Positions 11,163 through 23,486 are shown, counted from the stretch's first letter. The stretch: 64,000 bases of DNA from Dendrocalamus latiflorus (GCA_017311315.1 CM029612.1:18173125-18237124); one strand, 5' to 3'. Notes: generated by a model not told the origin, from the sequence alone. Translations and numbers: made by a program.

Positions 11163-11784
11163 GGCCCCGTTTGGCACAGCTGCACCACCGGCTCCTGGAG
11201 CTGTTTGGAGCCGTTTTGTGCCAAACGGGGTAAAACAAAATAGCTCCACCCAAGGAGTCCCTTAAAACGTGCTGAGACAAAAGATATGTACAAGATGGAG
11301 CTGAAAAAAGTAGCTCCACCCGGCTCCAACCGCAGGCCCGCATGCCACTGCCCTTGTACTTTCGTGAATTTACGCGATCTGCCACCGGTTTTAACGGGTC
11401 ATTCCTATGCAAAAAAAAACGCATTAAATATTGGTTTTAACAGGTCATGCATATTTGTTTTAACGGGTCATTCCTATGAAAAAAAACGCATTAAATATTG
11501 GTTGCTAATACTTTGTGTTATTTTAAATTTTAATTTTTTTTGAATTCAAATTTACTCGGATGAAAAATCATGTAGAAACATACAGCTCTTGATGTTACTA
11601 CAAGCCAAATAGACAAGTGTATATTGGACAATTGACATCTCTCAACCATGCATGATAAAACAGGTGGAGCTGTTTTGCCAAACAGTCTACCAAAACAGCT
11701 CCAGCTCCACCGGTGGAGCTGTTCGTGGAGCTGAAGTAAAAAAAACAGCTCCACTTGTGAAGTGGAGCCGTGCCAAAAGGGGCC
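11163..11784. mobile_element. 622-bp MITE with GGCCCC(G/T)TTTGGCAC ends
   Basis: The left end GGCCCCGTTTGGCACAGCT is inverted at the right as GGCCCCTTTTGGCACGGCT. Flanked by TGA at 11160-11162 and 11785-11787. The subterminal parts are rich in the word agctccac in both orientations. No transposase. The 3-bp duplication suggests PIF/Harbinger type; assignment is inference. It contains a tandem duplication (11389-11505). Confidence 0.8.
11389..11505 (+). repeat. Tandem duplication inside the 622-bp MITE
   Basis: Two copies of a unit beginning ttttaacgggtcattcctat and continuing with an A-run, then cgcattaaatattggt, at about 11389 and 11457 (period about 68), with a diverged spacer. Confidence 0.8.
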
Positions 11785-11792
11785 TGACTTGG

Positions 11793-12109
11793 GGCGTCTT
11801 TTTTTTACAGCTTTAGCCTTTACCATCTATTTTTTTAAAAATCTAGCCCTCTCTGTGAGCACGAAGTTATGGGGGGGCCGACACATGGCAAACCCACGCC
11901 CAGAGAGCGCGGAAACTCTATTTCCACGGTATTGTAGTGTTGTAGCTACAGTACAGAAGCCGTGCCATGTTACCGTGGATTTGCAGTTTTCACGCTCCCG
12001 GGTGCGGATTTGCCATATGTTATACTTAGATAATTTCACACTCAGGAAAAAAAGTTAGATTTAAAAAAATACTTAAAGGTTTAAAGTTGCAAAAAAAAAA
12101 AAAGACGCC
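11793..12109. mobile_element. MITE with GGCGTCTTTTTTTT inverted ends
   Basis: Left end ggcgtctttttttt then acagctttagccttta; the inverted right end reads ggcgtctttttttt then gcaactttaaaccttta. About 317 bp. A second gacgcc lies just outside (12112-12117). Target duplication not resolved, superfamily unknown. Confidence 0.6.
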
Positions 12110-12117
12110 AAGACGCC

Positions 12118-12955
12118 AAATGAGTAAAGATTTCGGTGTTTTTGTGAGTTAGAGTGCGCTTGGGGGTTTGAATGGTCGCTGGGGAGGCGCTCGGGCCAAT
12201 GGACCAGAGTGCCCTCTAGAGGAATTGGGTGCTTTTCTGTCTTTAGATCAAGTAATCCATAATTCCACATGTACTCGCGCGAGGATTTCTTTCTATTAAA
12301 TCTGATCGACAACACCATCGAAATTTCAAAATGGGTAACATGAAATACTCCATGCGTCGACTAAAATTAAGAATTGACAACATGAGTAAAAGAGCTGAAG
12401 TTTGGAGCACAAAATTACCTCCAAAATGTTAAAATCACAGGCCTTAAATCTTAGCGCGTCAAAATTTGTGGATGTCGAAGAATTCACCAACTTGGCAGTA
12501 CCTAAAAGAAACTGTCGACAAAAAGGAAGGAAAATAATTGGAGAAAGGCAGTGGCAGTAGTTTACTCCGTCCCGGCGGAGAAGGTTCTAGCATGGGGTAG
12601 GGAAAAGCCGTCCTCGCCACGATCCGTGGTCTCCGGAAAAGGACCGGTACCGCCGGCGTCGCCATCCGTAACGGTACACGTCCGCGCAAGAGTATATAAC
12701 GGTAGTCTATAATACCTCTACATATCATCTATAGATAAGACTAAAGACAACATATACAATACATTATCTATAATAACCTCATACAATTAATAGATTGTCT
12801 ATATAATTATCTATATACATAATAGTATAGATAGTTAAAAACCATATCTAAAATCATTGTTAAATAGTAAATAATATCTTTATTTTCTTTATATTATTTA
12901 AATCCTAAGTACCATACGTTACTAACAGCTAATATGCACGGTTATATATGCCTTA
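12118..12955. other. Non-coding stretch, no gene seen
   Basis: No supported gene. 12690-12950 is AT-rich with many overlapping tatata, atctata and tctataat words, which may be an eroded MITE, but I could not define ends. Confidence 0.5.
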
Positions 12956-13539
12956 GGGCATCTGTAGTATATATAACCCAAGGGGCCTTAAGGTGGGTAC
13001 CATCTAAACCTTAAGGCTGACTCCATAGTATATATAACTCAAGAGGCCTTAAGACAGTCCCACTTGGCAGATAAAGAAAAATTGTATTTTAATGCTTGTG
13101 GCCAGATCTTTAGCTTGAGGACCAACCTTAAGCCTTTTTTGCTTAGAGCAAGTCCAATAATAGAGTCAAGTGTTTGGCTATAAGTCAAGTTATAAGAGCC
13201 AAGTTATACAATAATTTATCTTCTATTTGTCTACAAAAGGTTTTTTATTATTATGTGGTACCATATCTCACATTCTCTTTCCTATTCCTCCTCACATACA
13301 TTTATTATCTTGGTCCACCACTGCATAGGCTCCCGTGCCCAGCTTGTTGCTTGCATGAGAGCCAAGCTCTCATCTCTCTCCTCTCTTCTCTCCTCCACAT
13401 CAGCAAAAATGTTGACTAGTTTGGCTATAAGACTATTATTGTACTTGCTTTTATAGCCTTCTTAAGGTCATCCCTGTAATGTATAAGGTTGATCTTAAGG
13501 TGACTTAAGACCCTCTATTTTCATACACTACAGATGCCC
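12956..13539. mobile_element. Tourist-like MITE (outer of a nested pair)
   Basis: Terminal inverted repeats: left GGGCATCTGTAG, right the same inverted, followed inside by ccttaag words in inverted order. Flanks are TTA on the left and TTG on the right, an imperfect 3-bp duplication. It is interrupted by another MITE at 13146-13450, so its own length is about 276 bp. Confidence 0.75.
13146..13450. mobile_element. Tourist-like MITE nested in 12956-13539
   Basis: Ends GAGCAAGTCCAATAATAG (left) and AAGCAAGTACAATAATAG (inverted right). TTA duplication at 13143-13145 and 13451-13453. 305 bp, no coding. The ends are of the kind known for Tourist elements of grasses. Confidence 0.8.
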
Positions 13540-13580
13540 TTGTTATCGCCCGCCACGCCCCCATCCCACCGGAACGAGTT

Positions 13581-13675
13581 CCTCTGACGTAACGTCAGAG
13601 TGACGTTGGGTCACTGTGTGTGGCCCCCGCGTCGCGTGGGGCCCACGCGTCAGTGACCCGGCGTAACGTCAGAGG
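13581..13675. repeat. 95-bp hairpin, CCTCTGACGTAACG inverted repeat
   Basis: The left arm starts cctctgacgtaacgtcagag and later gggtcactg; the right arm cagtgacccggcgtaacgtc then agagg is its inverse. The arms themselves hold small palindromes (ctgacgtaacgtcag). Centre GC-rich. Could be a very short MITE; no clear target duplication. Confidence 0.75.
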
Positions 13676-14119
13676 ATCTCAATTCCATCCCAACTACTAT
13701 CTACCACCTCAGCTAGTACCTGCCTACGGGCTACGACGGTGCGTGTGCGCCCGCGCCCCTGCCCACGTGCCCCCGCCGGTCTAATCCACCGCACGGCCCC
13801 ATGTGCCTGCATGCCGCCCGAACGGTCCCGCCGTTAGCTCGCCAGCCGAAAGTCGTTCTCAGTCCTGGCTCATGAAAATCTCGCCGTAAATTCTGGTCCG
13901 TGCGGTCTCTTCACTGGTCTGTGGTACTGCTACAGTTATAGCGTGGTTAATTGCCCTGGGCCCATGGTCCGTGTGGCTTATGCTATGCGGTTCTACTTTG
14001 CGAAGTATGATTTTATCCGATATGATAATTTTTAAATAGTTTATCGAGAAAGTTTTTCCAAACAATCTATCATATCCGGTTCATTCGTATAAATACTCAT
14101 GCTAAAAATAAAGGCTTGT
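13676..14119. other. Non-coding stretch
   Basis: GC-rich to 13850, then AT-rich. No gene, RNA or clear repeat recognised. Confidence 0.5.
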
Positions 14120-14370
14120 TTTTGGACATATAACTTATGACTTTTGACTATTTATAAGAGAGAGCACGAAGAGAGATACCCACGTATAATTTTAGCCGAT
14201 ATAAATGAAGTCATTATAATATTTACTATAACTAATTTATAGACTCGCTTTGAAAAGATACTCTATTTAAAAGTAATTAGCATAGAATTGAAAAGATACT
14301 CTATTTAAAATTAATTAGCATAGAAAAGATAAAAATTAGAAGCTAAAAAGAGCATACACTAAAACCTATC
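14120..14370. mobile_element. Dispersed MITE family A, copy 2
   Basis: Words shared with other copies: acttatgacttttgactatt, gagagatacccac, attttagccgatataaatg and agactcgctttgaaaagata. Its 3' half contains a short internal duplication: gaaaagatactctatttaaa occurs twice about 38 bp apart. Confidence 0.65.
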
Positions 14371-14417
14371 GGGCAGTCATAAACCACAATCATAGCAAAA
14401 AAACCACACTATAGTGT

Positions 14418-14545
14418 TAGGTAGGTGGGTTCTTTTGGATTGTGGTTTATGGTTTAAAATTTTGAATTCTAACCGTTCGTAAGAGACAGTACACAAAGAA
14501 AAATAATCGCATATGATTTTGATAGGTATGGCTGCGGTGGGGAAG
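14418..14545. mobile_element. Dispersed MITE family A, copy 3 (5' half only)
   Basis: Matches copy 7 (63665) from ggttcttttgg through aaaattttgaattctaaccg, gagacagta and atgattttgataggtatggc, then stops; truncated copy. Confidence 0.6.
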
Positions 14546-15441
14546 GTGGCAACGAGGGGATGTAGCGGTGGGAGTTGAGGAGAGGATGGAGACTAGAGAG
14601 TTGGTGGGCATAAGGGCGAGCGGTTTGGAAAGTGATAATTTGAGAGCAGTTATGAATATTTGATTGAATGGCTGGAGAGAGTTGAAGTAGAATGGACGGT
14701 TATAAAGAGTTGAGGAAGAATATATCAATAACTACTAATTTATATTTTTAATTAGCAGAGATAGGGGTAAGAGGAAAAGAAGGAGCCGTCGCATGCATCG
14801 GACGTGATCTAGCGCGGCACAAAGTCAAAAACTCCTCTGACCGCAGTTAACGCCGAGCCGTGTCCCTGTAACAACGGTCATCTACCTAATGTGACCGTTT
14901 GATTCTCTGTGTCGCTGAGGTTCTGAGCTGTGCAGTGCACATCTGGGGCGCCGTGGAACGGTGTTCATGGCCTTGTGGAACCTCATGGACGCCTTGAAAC
15001 GGAATTAGTAGGCTACTTGATTTGATCGTTACACCAGTAATATTTTTCATTACACCAGTAATTTCACCTCAATCCGGCAATTTCGTGTGGATTTCAGCCA
15101 TAACACCCGTAACAGCAACAGTGACATTCCCTCGCACACGTAGTTCAAGTACTGGTCCGGCAAAGGTGGAGGAACGGGGTCACAGAAAAAATTCCTTCGC
15201 AGCCACAGCAGATCCAGGTGGGACCGGAGCACGAATTGGGAAGAAAACCGTGCGCTGAGGTGCCCACATGTGATGTTTCGCTCTTTGTTTACTCGTATTA
15301 TATCTACAGAGTTGGTTTTTATTGGGAAAATGGCACTGTCGCGACGCATTGGCCGATGAATCTTTACTTCAGACTTCACGCCAGGAAACTGCCCTCCAGC
15401 ATGGATTTTACCCGATTATTATTTTGTCCGTGTGGTCCTTA
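14546..15441. other. Non-coding stretch
   Basis: No host gene supported. Contains short purine-rich and AT-rich sequence; open frames here are short and without recognisable domains. Confidence 0.5.
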
Positions 15442-15636
15442 GGCCAGTCTAAGTGGAAGTTTTATGTCTCAGTTTTCAACACATCCATATTTTGAAAACA
15501 ATACAGAAGAGTTTCATCCCCATGAAACTCTCTCTACTCCCATGAAACTTTTATCATCTCTCTCTTCATCAATACAGTGCCATGTCAGCGTATTTAATGC
15601 CCATAAAACTCCATAAAACTCCCACTGAGACTGGCC
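15442..15636. mobile_element. Tourist-like MITE (GGCCAGTCT family)
   Basis: 195 bp with ends GGCCAGTCTAAGTGG and inverted GGCCAGTCTCAGTGG, flanked by TTA at 15439-15441 and 15637-15639. No coding. Ends typical of a common grass Tourist family. Confidence 0.88.
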
Positions 15637-15717
15637 TTATGCCATGCTACTTGATCCCCAGCTAGCCGGTAAGATATCGCTGTCATGCCTAAGCGCTTCA
15701 ATAGTCAGGCAAAAGAA

Positions 15718-15925
15718 ATATGGTGGTGCTTATTTTGGTTTAAAAATTTTAACTTATGATTTATTTTATATTATAGTTACTAAAAATGTATTGTAATTAC
15801 TGGTAGTTTTTCAGCGTAATTAAATTTAAAAAATAAAAATGTATCATCATAAACAATAAAAAAGAATACAAAAAAGAAAAAACCTCAAAAACCATATCAT
15901 TAAACAAAGTTAAGTAAAAAACCAA
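15718..15925. mobile_element. Dispersed AT-rich repeat family B, copy 1
   Basis: Carries agcttat/cttat-type starts and gcgtaattaaatttaaaaaa, aaacaataaaaaagaata. Similar stretches at 49868-50145, 50598-50830 and 55090-55330. Probably a MITE family; ends not defined. Confidence 0.45.
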
Positions 15926-16950
15926 AAGATAGGAACAGAAGCTCTAATGAGCAGACCGCATGCATATCTCATACACTCGAACTAGTCTTTTGGTACTGAG
16001 CTTACACATGCACTCTGAGCAAATTTCCCTTGCTAACACGTACGCTAGATCAAATTTTGCAGATTAAATACATTTTCTGAGGTGGCAGCTTGATTTTTTT
16101 GGTGTGATGATATGGAATGAGATCTAGATCGAGGTCATGAATTTTTGATCAAGATGTACTACATTCTGCGACAGCTCAACAAGTTAGGTCTGGATGTAAT
16201 GGCTAGTAACTTCATTGGGTTTAAACATGAGTTTATTGTGCAGATCGAAATGAGCACATTGCATCGCGAATAAATAATGTGCTTTTCATCAAGGCAGTGA
16301 GTTGGGCTCTGGTTGAGTGCATGGATGCGCTGGCTCTAAGGCCGGACATGCATGTGAGAAGAACTTGTGACGGGGTTCAACTTTTTTAATTACCTTGAAC
16401 CCCAGAAAGAAATGTCCCTATAGCTTATAGGATTGGGAGAGGTCTCAAAAGCATTGGCCCACCTCATGTGATGCCATGTGACTGAGGAGATTGAGAGGCG
16501 GCGAACAAAACAATACCAGCAATGGAGGAGCATCTATGGGTGATTGCCTGATTGGCTGCATGCTGGATGCGGGTATGGGGCGAGCTGTAGTATCCTACTA
16601 GATAGTGTTACGCAAAAGCTTTCTCCAAAGATGTTGTATTATATATCTGAGTAACCATGGATTACGTGGTACTACTAGCAATTTACTAGAAAAAAGGTAA
16701 TACTACTACTGGTGTATGTTGTACTACAACTGCTGCTTTCTAAACACACTTCGATGTAGTAGCTAGGTACTTTATCGATTGGATGAAAGTTTACAATGCA
16801 GTTCTTGTTTAATCAGAAAGCGTTCATTACTTGAGGCAAGATGGAGCGCCTTTAAAAACGAGACAGTCGTATGAACTAGTAATATTAAGCTAGACCCATG
16901 CTTTTATGCTTCTGCTACCCAGAATAACAACGCTCAGGGGATCGGTGGAT
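15926..16950. other. Non-coding stretch
   Basis: No gene or element recognised. Several short AT-rich runs only. Confidence 0.5.
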
Positions 16951-16954
16951 TGGG

Positions 16955-17082
16955 TGAAGGATCAGGAACGGCGACATGGTGGTACGTACACGTTAGATGG
17001 AAGCAATCATGGCGCAGGTGAAGGGATCAGGGACGGCGACATGGTGGTACGTACGCGTTGGATGGAAGCAATCATGGCGCCG
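16955..17082 (+). repeat. Tandem duplication, period 65 bp
   Basis: Two copies of a unit with ggcgacatggtggtacgtac and atggaagcaatcatggcgc (16971 and 17036), differing at a few bases. Confidence 0.9.
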
Positions 17083-17099
17083 TTGGGAACAAAAAAGTC

Positions 17100-17594
17100 G
17101 TCACGGATCGTAACATTCCATTTGGCTGCTCAACTGACAGGCACACACACGAAGCAACATGCTTTTTGCCGCGAGCGAGTGGTGCCTACGAGAAAGCCAA
17201 AAAGAGCGTCGCCATTCGCATCATGCTTCCACCGACGGGCAGCGCTCGCGTTAGAGCACGTACAACGCGCAGCCGTGTCAGGAGGTGGCGCGCACGCTTG
17301 CAGGTGTCAGTGAAGCTTCTGCGAGAGGTGGTGGTTTGGAGGATAAAGGATGAGGTCGACGGCGGCGGATGTCGGTGACAACTACGTCATGTTTGCTGTT
17401 CATGAGGAAGGCATCAGCGGCGGCACAACCCGTTCTTAAGGACGAGGCTGATGGCGACAGGATCTGACCCGAAGGCACGGCGGCGGCAGCATCGAGCCGT
17501 GAGACAACGTCTGGATCCGACCGACGGGGACGGCTCATGGTCTCCAGTGTTAGGCAGCAGCGGCCACCGAGATGTGCTCGTAGCGGCGCCAGGG
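17100..17594. other. GC-rich non-coding or gene-remnant stretch
   Basis: Open frames on both strands without recognisable domains. A solo LTR is inserted at its right end, and similar GC-rich sequence resumes at 20601. Confidence 0.4.
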
Positions 17595-17599
17595 ATGTG

Positions 17600-20595
17600 T
17601 GAAACGAAACGGAAATTTCAAATGAAATTTGAATTATCATTTGGATTTGATTTTCTTTGAACTTTGACTCAATCTAGCTCAAATCTTAGCCAATTGCGCC
17701 CTAAACCCCCTGCCAAATCACCTTGCCAACTCAAAATTTTCGCCGGCACTGTTCACTATCTGAAATTGTCACCGCCGCCTCTGGTTTTGCCGCCGCCCAG
17801 GCTCTCTCGCTCGCTCCTGCGCCTTCTCGATGCTTCCTCATCACTGCAACCTAGCAGGCTACCGTACCTCTCCTCTGACAACCCTCGTCAGCTCCCCTTG
17901 ACGAGCAAAGCGCCAACGGCCATAATTCACCACCGTCGCCGACATTTTCACCGCCACCGCCTCTACTCCCTTCTCACTCTCAGTCGACAGCTCAGCACTG
18001 CCAAAATCCCATACGACTCCTCACTTGGCCGACCTGACACCCCTCTGCCCCAAGCACTGAACCCTGCCGAAGTCTCCCGTGCCTCCCGCCGTGGACACGC
18101 GCCAAAGCCTGAGTGGAGGCCATTCAGCACCAAATCACCTTAAGCCCACTATAAAAGGCGTCGAGCCTCTCCATTGGGTTCCATTAATATCCAGGTAGCT
18201 CTATACACCCCATTTCCCCTTGTCGGACGTCGCTTCGCCATTATCATCGTCGACCACCCAAGTGAGCCCGATTTCAAATTCTTTGTATCTAGTTGATTTT
18301 CGTTTCAATTGCTTGCTCCCATAGCTTCCTCATAACCCTAGGAACACGATCGAAGCAGCGCCATGGCAAGCCGAACTTCATAACTTGTAAGCCACCCTTC
18401 TTCCCGCTCGTCAAAACCAAGCCGTCGTGGACAAGCCGCCACAAAAAAAACCCTAGCCCAAACCAATCCTACCACTATCACCCCTCCCCTTAAGGTGCTC
18501 AAACACCAATGCTTTGACCCCCTTAACCCTTAAAACTCACCATTGCCATTTAAACGTCTCGTGAAGGAAAAACCTCACCGCCTCCCCTGCCACCGCCGAC
18601 CCCAGAAATGGAATCTTGACACTCCCAGGAACCCAACCATAACCTCAGATCCCATCGCAAATCACCATAGCTCTGCCGATAGCCGTCGCTTTCTTCCTCT
18701 GTTTTGCTTTCGCGCGCCCGCTATGTCGGGAAGAAGAATAGTGACGGGTAGTCACTGTTCACTCAACCCGATAGCACCAGAATCCGAAACCACAATGAAC
18801 AGAAAAAACCCAGTATGAACAGTGAACCTGACCCGTTACTGTTCACCAAACCCGAAAATACAAATTTATACCCATTTCGGGCCCGCCGATCCATTCCCCA
18901 GCTCCGTTTCACTTATTCGGACCCTTATAAACCCAAACCCTTCTTATTTGAATTTTTTGGATTTTCTTTCTTTATTTAATTTATTTATTCCTAGCTCAAC
19001 CCTTCGGGCATGGAATTGAATTATTTCCCTTTGCTTTATGCTAGCACACGACGTCGAAGGTCAACCAGTTCAAGAAGGAGATGCTCAAGATTAAGCACAA
19101 GAACCAGAAGAATACGAAATTGTACAATACATTAATCCGCAATGCAAGTCACATGTCTTTGATCATATTGAACCTACATTCCTTTAATTATTTATTTATC
19201 AGTATTTTCATTATGTTATTTACGCACTGTTATTTCTTGTACAATAAATGTTTAGAATGATATGATATTAGCTAATGTCTTACCACCCAAAAAACCCAGT
19301 TTCATTTGATGGCCATATTCACCTTGACAAAACTTAGTAATATTAAATGTATTAATAATGTAATCATTGTAGTTTAGAAACTCAACAAATTTTTCACTAC
19401 TTAGAGATTTGGCCTTTTTCTAATAGAATTTTTAAAGTGATTCTAGAATAAGGAGGTATCACGAAAAGTCATGAGTTGGCCAGGGCCCATGACCTTATCC
19501 TAGGGTGGAGGCTTGGACCGGAAAGGTGGCAGTGCAGTGAGCACTGAAAAATGGGTTTATGGATGGAAGTTGCCTCAGTGAAAATGTAAGGACTAGACCC
19601 TTATGCCAAGTAAAGAACATAGTAACCGCTCAACCACAAGCATTGACCTATCAAACTTGGTTTAGTAGCTGCTCAAATCGATTGAATATCTACATAAAGG
19701 CATGATGTACTGTTCCAGAAGAGGGAACAGTCGGCGTAGGGATGTGGTATGGAAACGGTAAAACCATCTTTCACAACGGTAGGCTCCGCCCTGTCAGGCC
19801 ATTGTATTCCGTGACAGGGGGTCCATAGTCTATCGGGTAAAGACTACATAAAGAAATGAGTAGTGAAACAACCTTATTTTCTCAATTCAGTTGTGAGGGT
19901 TGAGGAATCTTGTGGGTAAAGTTGGGCAACTCTACATAGTCATTTATAAATGGTATTCGAATATGCCGTGCTTCCGGTAAATAAAGCTGTGTTTAATGGG
20001 TGAATTTAACAGTGAAGCATAGGTAGATTTGAAAATGTTTTAGAAATATGAAAGTTTGGTAATCAAGTTTTGAAACCCTAAATTCCTTAAGAAATTTATG
20101 ATTTATTATCTTGTGTTTAAAAACAAAATTGTTTATAAATAAAATTGCATCCACAAATACTTTAACAAAACCCATATACTCCCATCTTTTGAAAATCCTG
20201 GCAATTAGTTATATAACATTTTCCATGTGACTTGTTGAGTATGGTTGGTTGTACTCATGCTTACTAAAATCATAAACAGAAAATACTTGCCAAGAAAATG
20301 AAGGAATTTATGAAGATGACGCTGAGGAGCACTACGATATAGATGACGCTTGGTGTTAGGGTTTATTCTACACTCAGGCATACCTGTGAAGTTTCTTTTG
20401 TATTGTATTATAACTTTGGGTTGTCCGCCCCGCTTTATAAAACTTAGCTGCTAAGGCTTAATTTTATAATAAAGTTTGATTTTTATGCTTAGTCTTGTAT
20501 TGGTAATGGTATACACTCATTTCTAGTACTCGCAGCTGAATAATTCTGGGCAGTTGCGAGGGTATCCTAACGGCCCTAAAAATGGGGGCGTTATA
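17600..20595 (+). mobile_element. Solo LTR, 3.0 kb, probably Ty3/gypsy
   Basis: Starts TGAAACG, ends GGGGGCGTTATA, with perfect 5-bp duplication atgtg at 17595-17599 and 20596-20600. No internal domain. Its 5' part is GC-rich and proline-codon-rich on the plus strand (17664-18143 has an open frame), which I do not accept as a gene. The 3' part shares ordered blocks with the solo LTR at 29253-32883: cttgtgggtaaag(t/c)tg, gtgacttg...gagta and gtactca. Gypsy assignment is inferred from length and the gggggcgtta end. Confidence 0.85.
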
Positions 20596-20600
20596 ATGTG

Positions 20601-22060
20601 CTCCATAGCGACTGGATCTAGATGGAACTGGACCTCCGCCGTCTAGATCTGGTCGGATTTTGGCACCAGCAACCTCCGAACGGCGACTAGTAGTGGGTAG
20701 CTTCACGAGGTGGCAGCGGTAATGATGTAGAACAAGAAGCAAGTGGGATGAAGGGAGAGAGAGAGAGTCAAATCTGCGGTGACAAATTGCGCACGGGGCG
20801 GCAGCCAGACAACAAGGGGGAGGGCGGGGAAAGCAGGATGGGAGTGAGGGGAGCAAGAAGAGGTGATGTGTGGGGGAGGGAGGGAGAGAGAGAGGGGAAG
20901 GGAAGTTTGGCTGACGGGTGGGCAAGGTGGTATTGGTAATATTCTTTTAGTTTGTATGGTTCTTAATGTAAAATATTGAATAAAAATATAATTTAAAAAC
21001 TAGTATATAGATTTTTTAGGGCTAACATGCAAATTTATTGCAAGCCAACATGCATTGGGATAGCGACTAGTTTGAGAACATCTATACCTACATGTAACTC
21101 ATTTTTTCCGAGACCACTATCTATGGGTGTTTGCATTGTAAATGCCCTTAACATTCCCATAAGTAACCATTTGGGCTTTTGCTTGCGCGCCGATGGTTGA
21201 TGCGTCATAACTCATAGGTCATACAAACAACTCCTAAGGGGATGTACAATGGATGATATCAATCGTTTGTAATTGTTGCCATGTGAGATTTTGTATGATG
21301 TGCGCTAGAGTGAACGAGGAGAGGAAAGAAACATGCAATAGATGATCTATAAGGCATTTATAAATAACTTTTTGCTGTTATATTTAAGTTGTTTATAGAA
21401 ATTATAGGGTTAACTTAGAGACAATATATTATGTAAGTTATTTTTAATTTTAACTATAGATAGTATAAAGATTACTATAGAACATAACTGCCTATGCTAC
21501 TGTACACGTGGGATGTTATATACGATCCGTTACACATGCCACCAGCTGCATGCTCGTACGTAGCACCTGTACAGCTGATGCATCAATGTCTTTGCCTAGA
21601 AAAAAAAATATAGAGGGTAGTTTTGGATGTGATCAACTTTTTTTTAGAGCCTCGGGCCTACCGGTAAGCAGAAGTAACAAGCTTACTTTACTATGTTTTT
21701 TTTTACAAAAAAAAAGAACTTGCTTTACATTCATAAAGTTATTCGGTCGATCCCTATTTATCACTGCATGGTTGGCTGGTTGCTGACACATTGAAAGCAG
21801 AGAATAGCAATGCTGCCCGCAGCATCAGCCGGTCACCAGTGTCCACAACTGCAGCAACACCACTCACCAGTGGTTGCAGTTGCGACTTGCTGCGAGACGC
21901 GTAGCCGATAAGGAAGCAACGACCGCGTTTGCCTGCTGCGCTTGGGCCCTAGCGCAATCCTCGCCAATGAGAGCGCCTAGGTACTAATACTACGCCCCCT
22001 ACTGTTCACGAGCGCTTACGCATGCAGTGGCAGTTTGCGTGTGAATGGATGATACATTCG
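20601..22060. other. Non-coding stretch
   Basis: 20601-20940 is GC/GA-rich (purine tract gagagagaga around 20755 and 20885). 20940-22060 is AT-rich with no gene recognised. 21240-21480 could be an eroded MITE but lacks clear ends. Confidence 0.45.
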
Positions 22061-22067
22061 AGTGGGT

Positions 22068-22275
22068 CTGTTTGGCAACGGCTGCAGCTTATGACTTTTG
22101 GCTATTTATAGTACAGATTATAGAAAGATACTCATTTGCGATTTTGGCTGGTACAGATGTTGGGTTTTTAACGTATATATCGTTTAACTTGTAGACCCCG
22201 TCAAATACTCCGTTCGAAAGTTAGGTACTATAATAAAAGCCAAAAACCGTCAACTTCGGATGAAAAGAACATGCC
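22068..22275. mobile_element. Dispersed MITE family A, copy 4
   Basis: Begins gtctgtttggcaacggctgc and contains cttatgacttttggctattt, ttttggctggtacagatgtt, gtagaccccg, ending aaaagaacatgcc. Confidence 0.7.
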
Positions 22276-23177
22276 AGTGTATGACTTACAGGCGGCTGTG
22301 TACTAGCGTGCAAGGGAAGGTTTGCATCAGTGAGAATCGAAGTCAGCCAGGGAAGCAAAGCGAAACACCGTGATTCGGCTTTGTTCAGACGCAAGGTCAG
22401 GCAGGCCGCAGGCAGCCGGGAACCCAACCGAGAACGCACTCACCCGCGTCACACTCAACCGTATTTTGAGGACGTAATACGGTCCATTGGAATCGGATCA
22501 CATGCGGGGGAACTAGCTAGTGTTTTTGCATGTGATGTAACCTTGTTTTTCTTTGCACGAACATGAAGCCAATTCACATGCAGACAGCAGACATGTACGC
22601 ACGCAGTCGACCTCTTTGAACAGTCTCTCCTGCAGATTTTGCCCAGGAAGGAAGCCGGTGTACACGCTCGCATGTCCGATTTGCTGGTAGTCCCGCAAAG
22701 CCAAGTAGCCAACGCCCAACGGCAACACATACACACTGTTCATGTTCCCGTATGGTCGAGCTCATCGTAGCAGAAGAAAACAAGCGCCGGCAATTAGCCA
22801 TGCATACAAGGATGCATACTCGCGAGAGACCAGTTCATTCGGGCCCAACGCACGTCAAAGCCTAAACCATGATGCTCCCAAATCAATTAAGTTCGGTTTC
22901 TCCTTTTCAGTTTTTAAAAATGTTCTTTTAATATTTTCATACAACTAATTTTTAAATAAAATATCTTTTTAAAATAAAATTAATTAATTAATAATAATAT
23001 ACATTATAATAATTTTATTTACATCGATCAAAAAAATAAAAAGAAGAGTCCCAGCCTCCCGCCCGCCGTGAGTGATCATGCAAGCCGCTAGACGCAAGGT
23101 CTTTGTCCATGTTCGCCTTGGAATGACAGAGCAGGAATGTAGGGTACCTGCAAGTACATAGTAGCTGGCAATGGCAT
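22276..23177. other. Non-coding stretch
   Basis: No supported gene. 22905-23040 is AT-rich. Confidence 0.5.
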
Positions 23178-23411
23178 GGCCTGTTTGTTTTAGCTGCGGC
23201 TTATGATTGGATTTTTTGAATTTTAGTTGTTTACGGTACAGATTACGGAGAGACCGATACTCACTTACAATTTTGGCTGGTACAGATGTTGGGCTTTTAA
23301 CATGTACAACGTTTAACTTGTAGACCCTGTTTTGAAAAAATACTCCGTTTAAAAATTAGATATTATAACAAAAACCAAAAGCCGATCGACTTGTTGTTTG
23401 CCAAACAGGCC
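23178..23411. mobile_element. Dispersed MITE family A, copy 5 (best-defined ends)
   Basis: 234 bp. Left end GGCCTGTTTG, right end CAAACAGGCC, flanked by cat at 23175-23177 and 23412-23414. Core words cggtacagattacggagaga and ttttggctggtacagatgtt match the other copies. The 3-bp duplication supports a PIF/Harbinger-like origin (inference). Confidence 0.82.
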
Positions 23412-23486
23412 CATACACGAGCAGGCCAGTTGGGAAGCAGTCGCGCCCATTACCTCGCGGCTAGGGCAGTCTGTGCAGTCGCCAGT

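Noticed and set aside
17664..18143. 159-codon plus-strand frame
   Set aside because: Lies within a solo LTR, is Ser/Pro/Leu-rich and has no domain.
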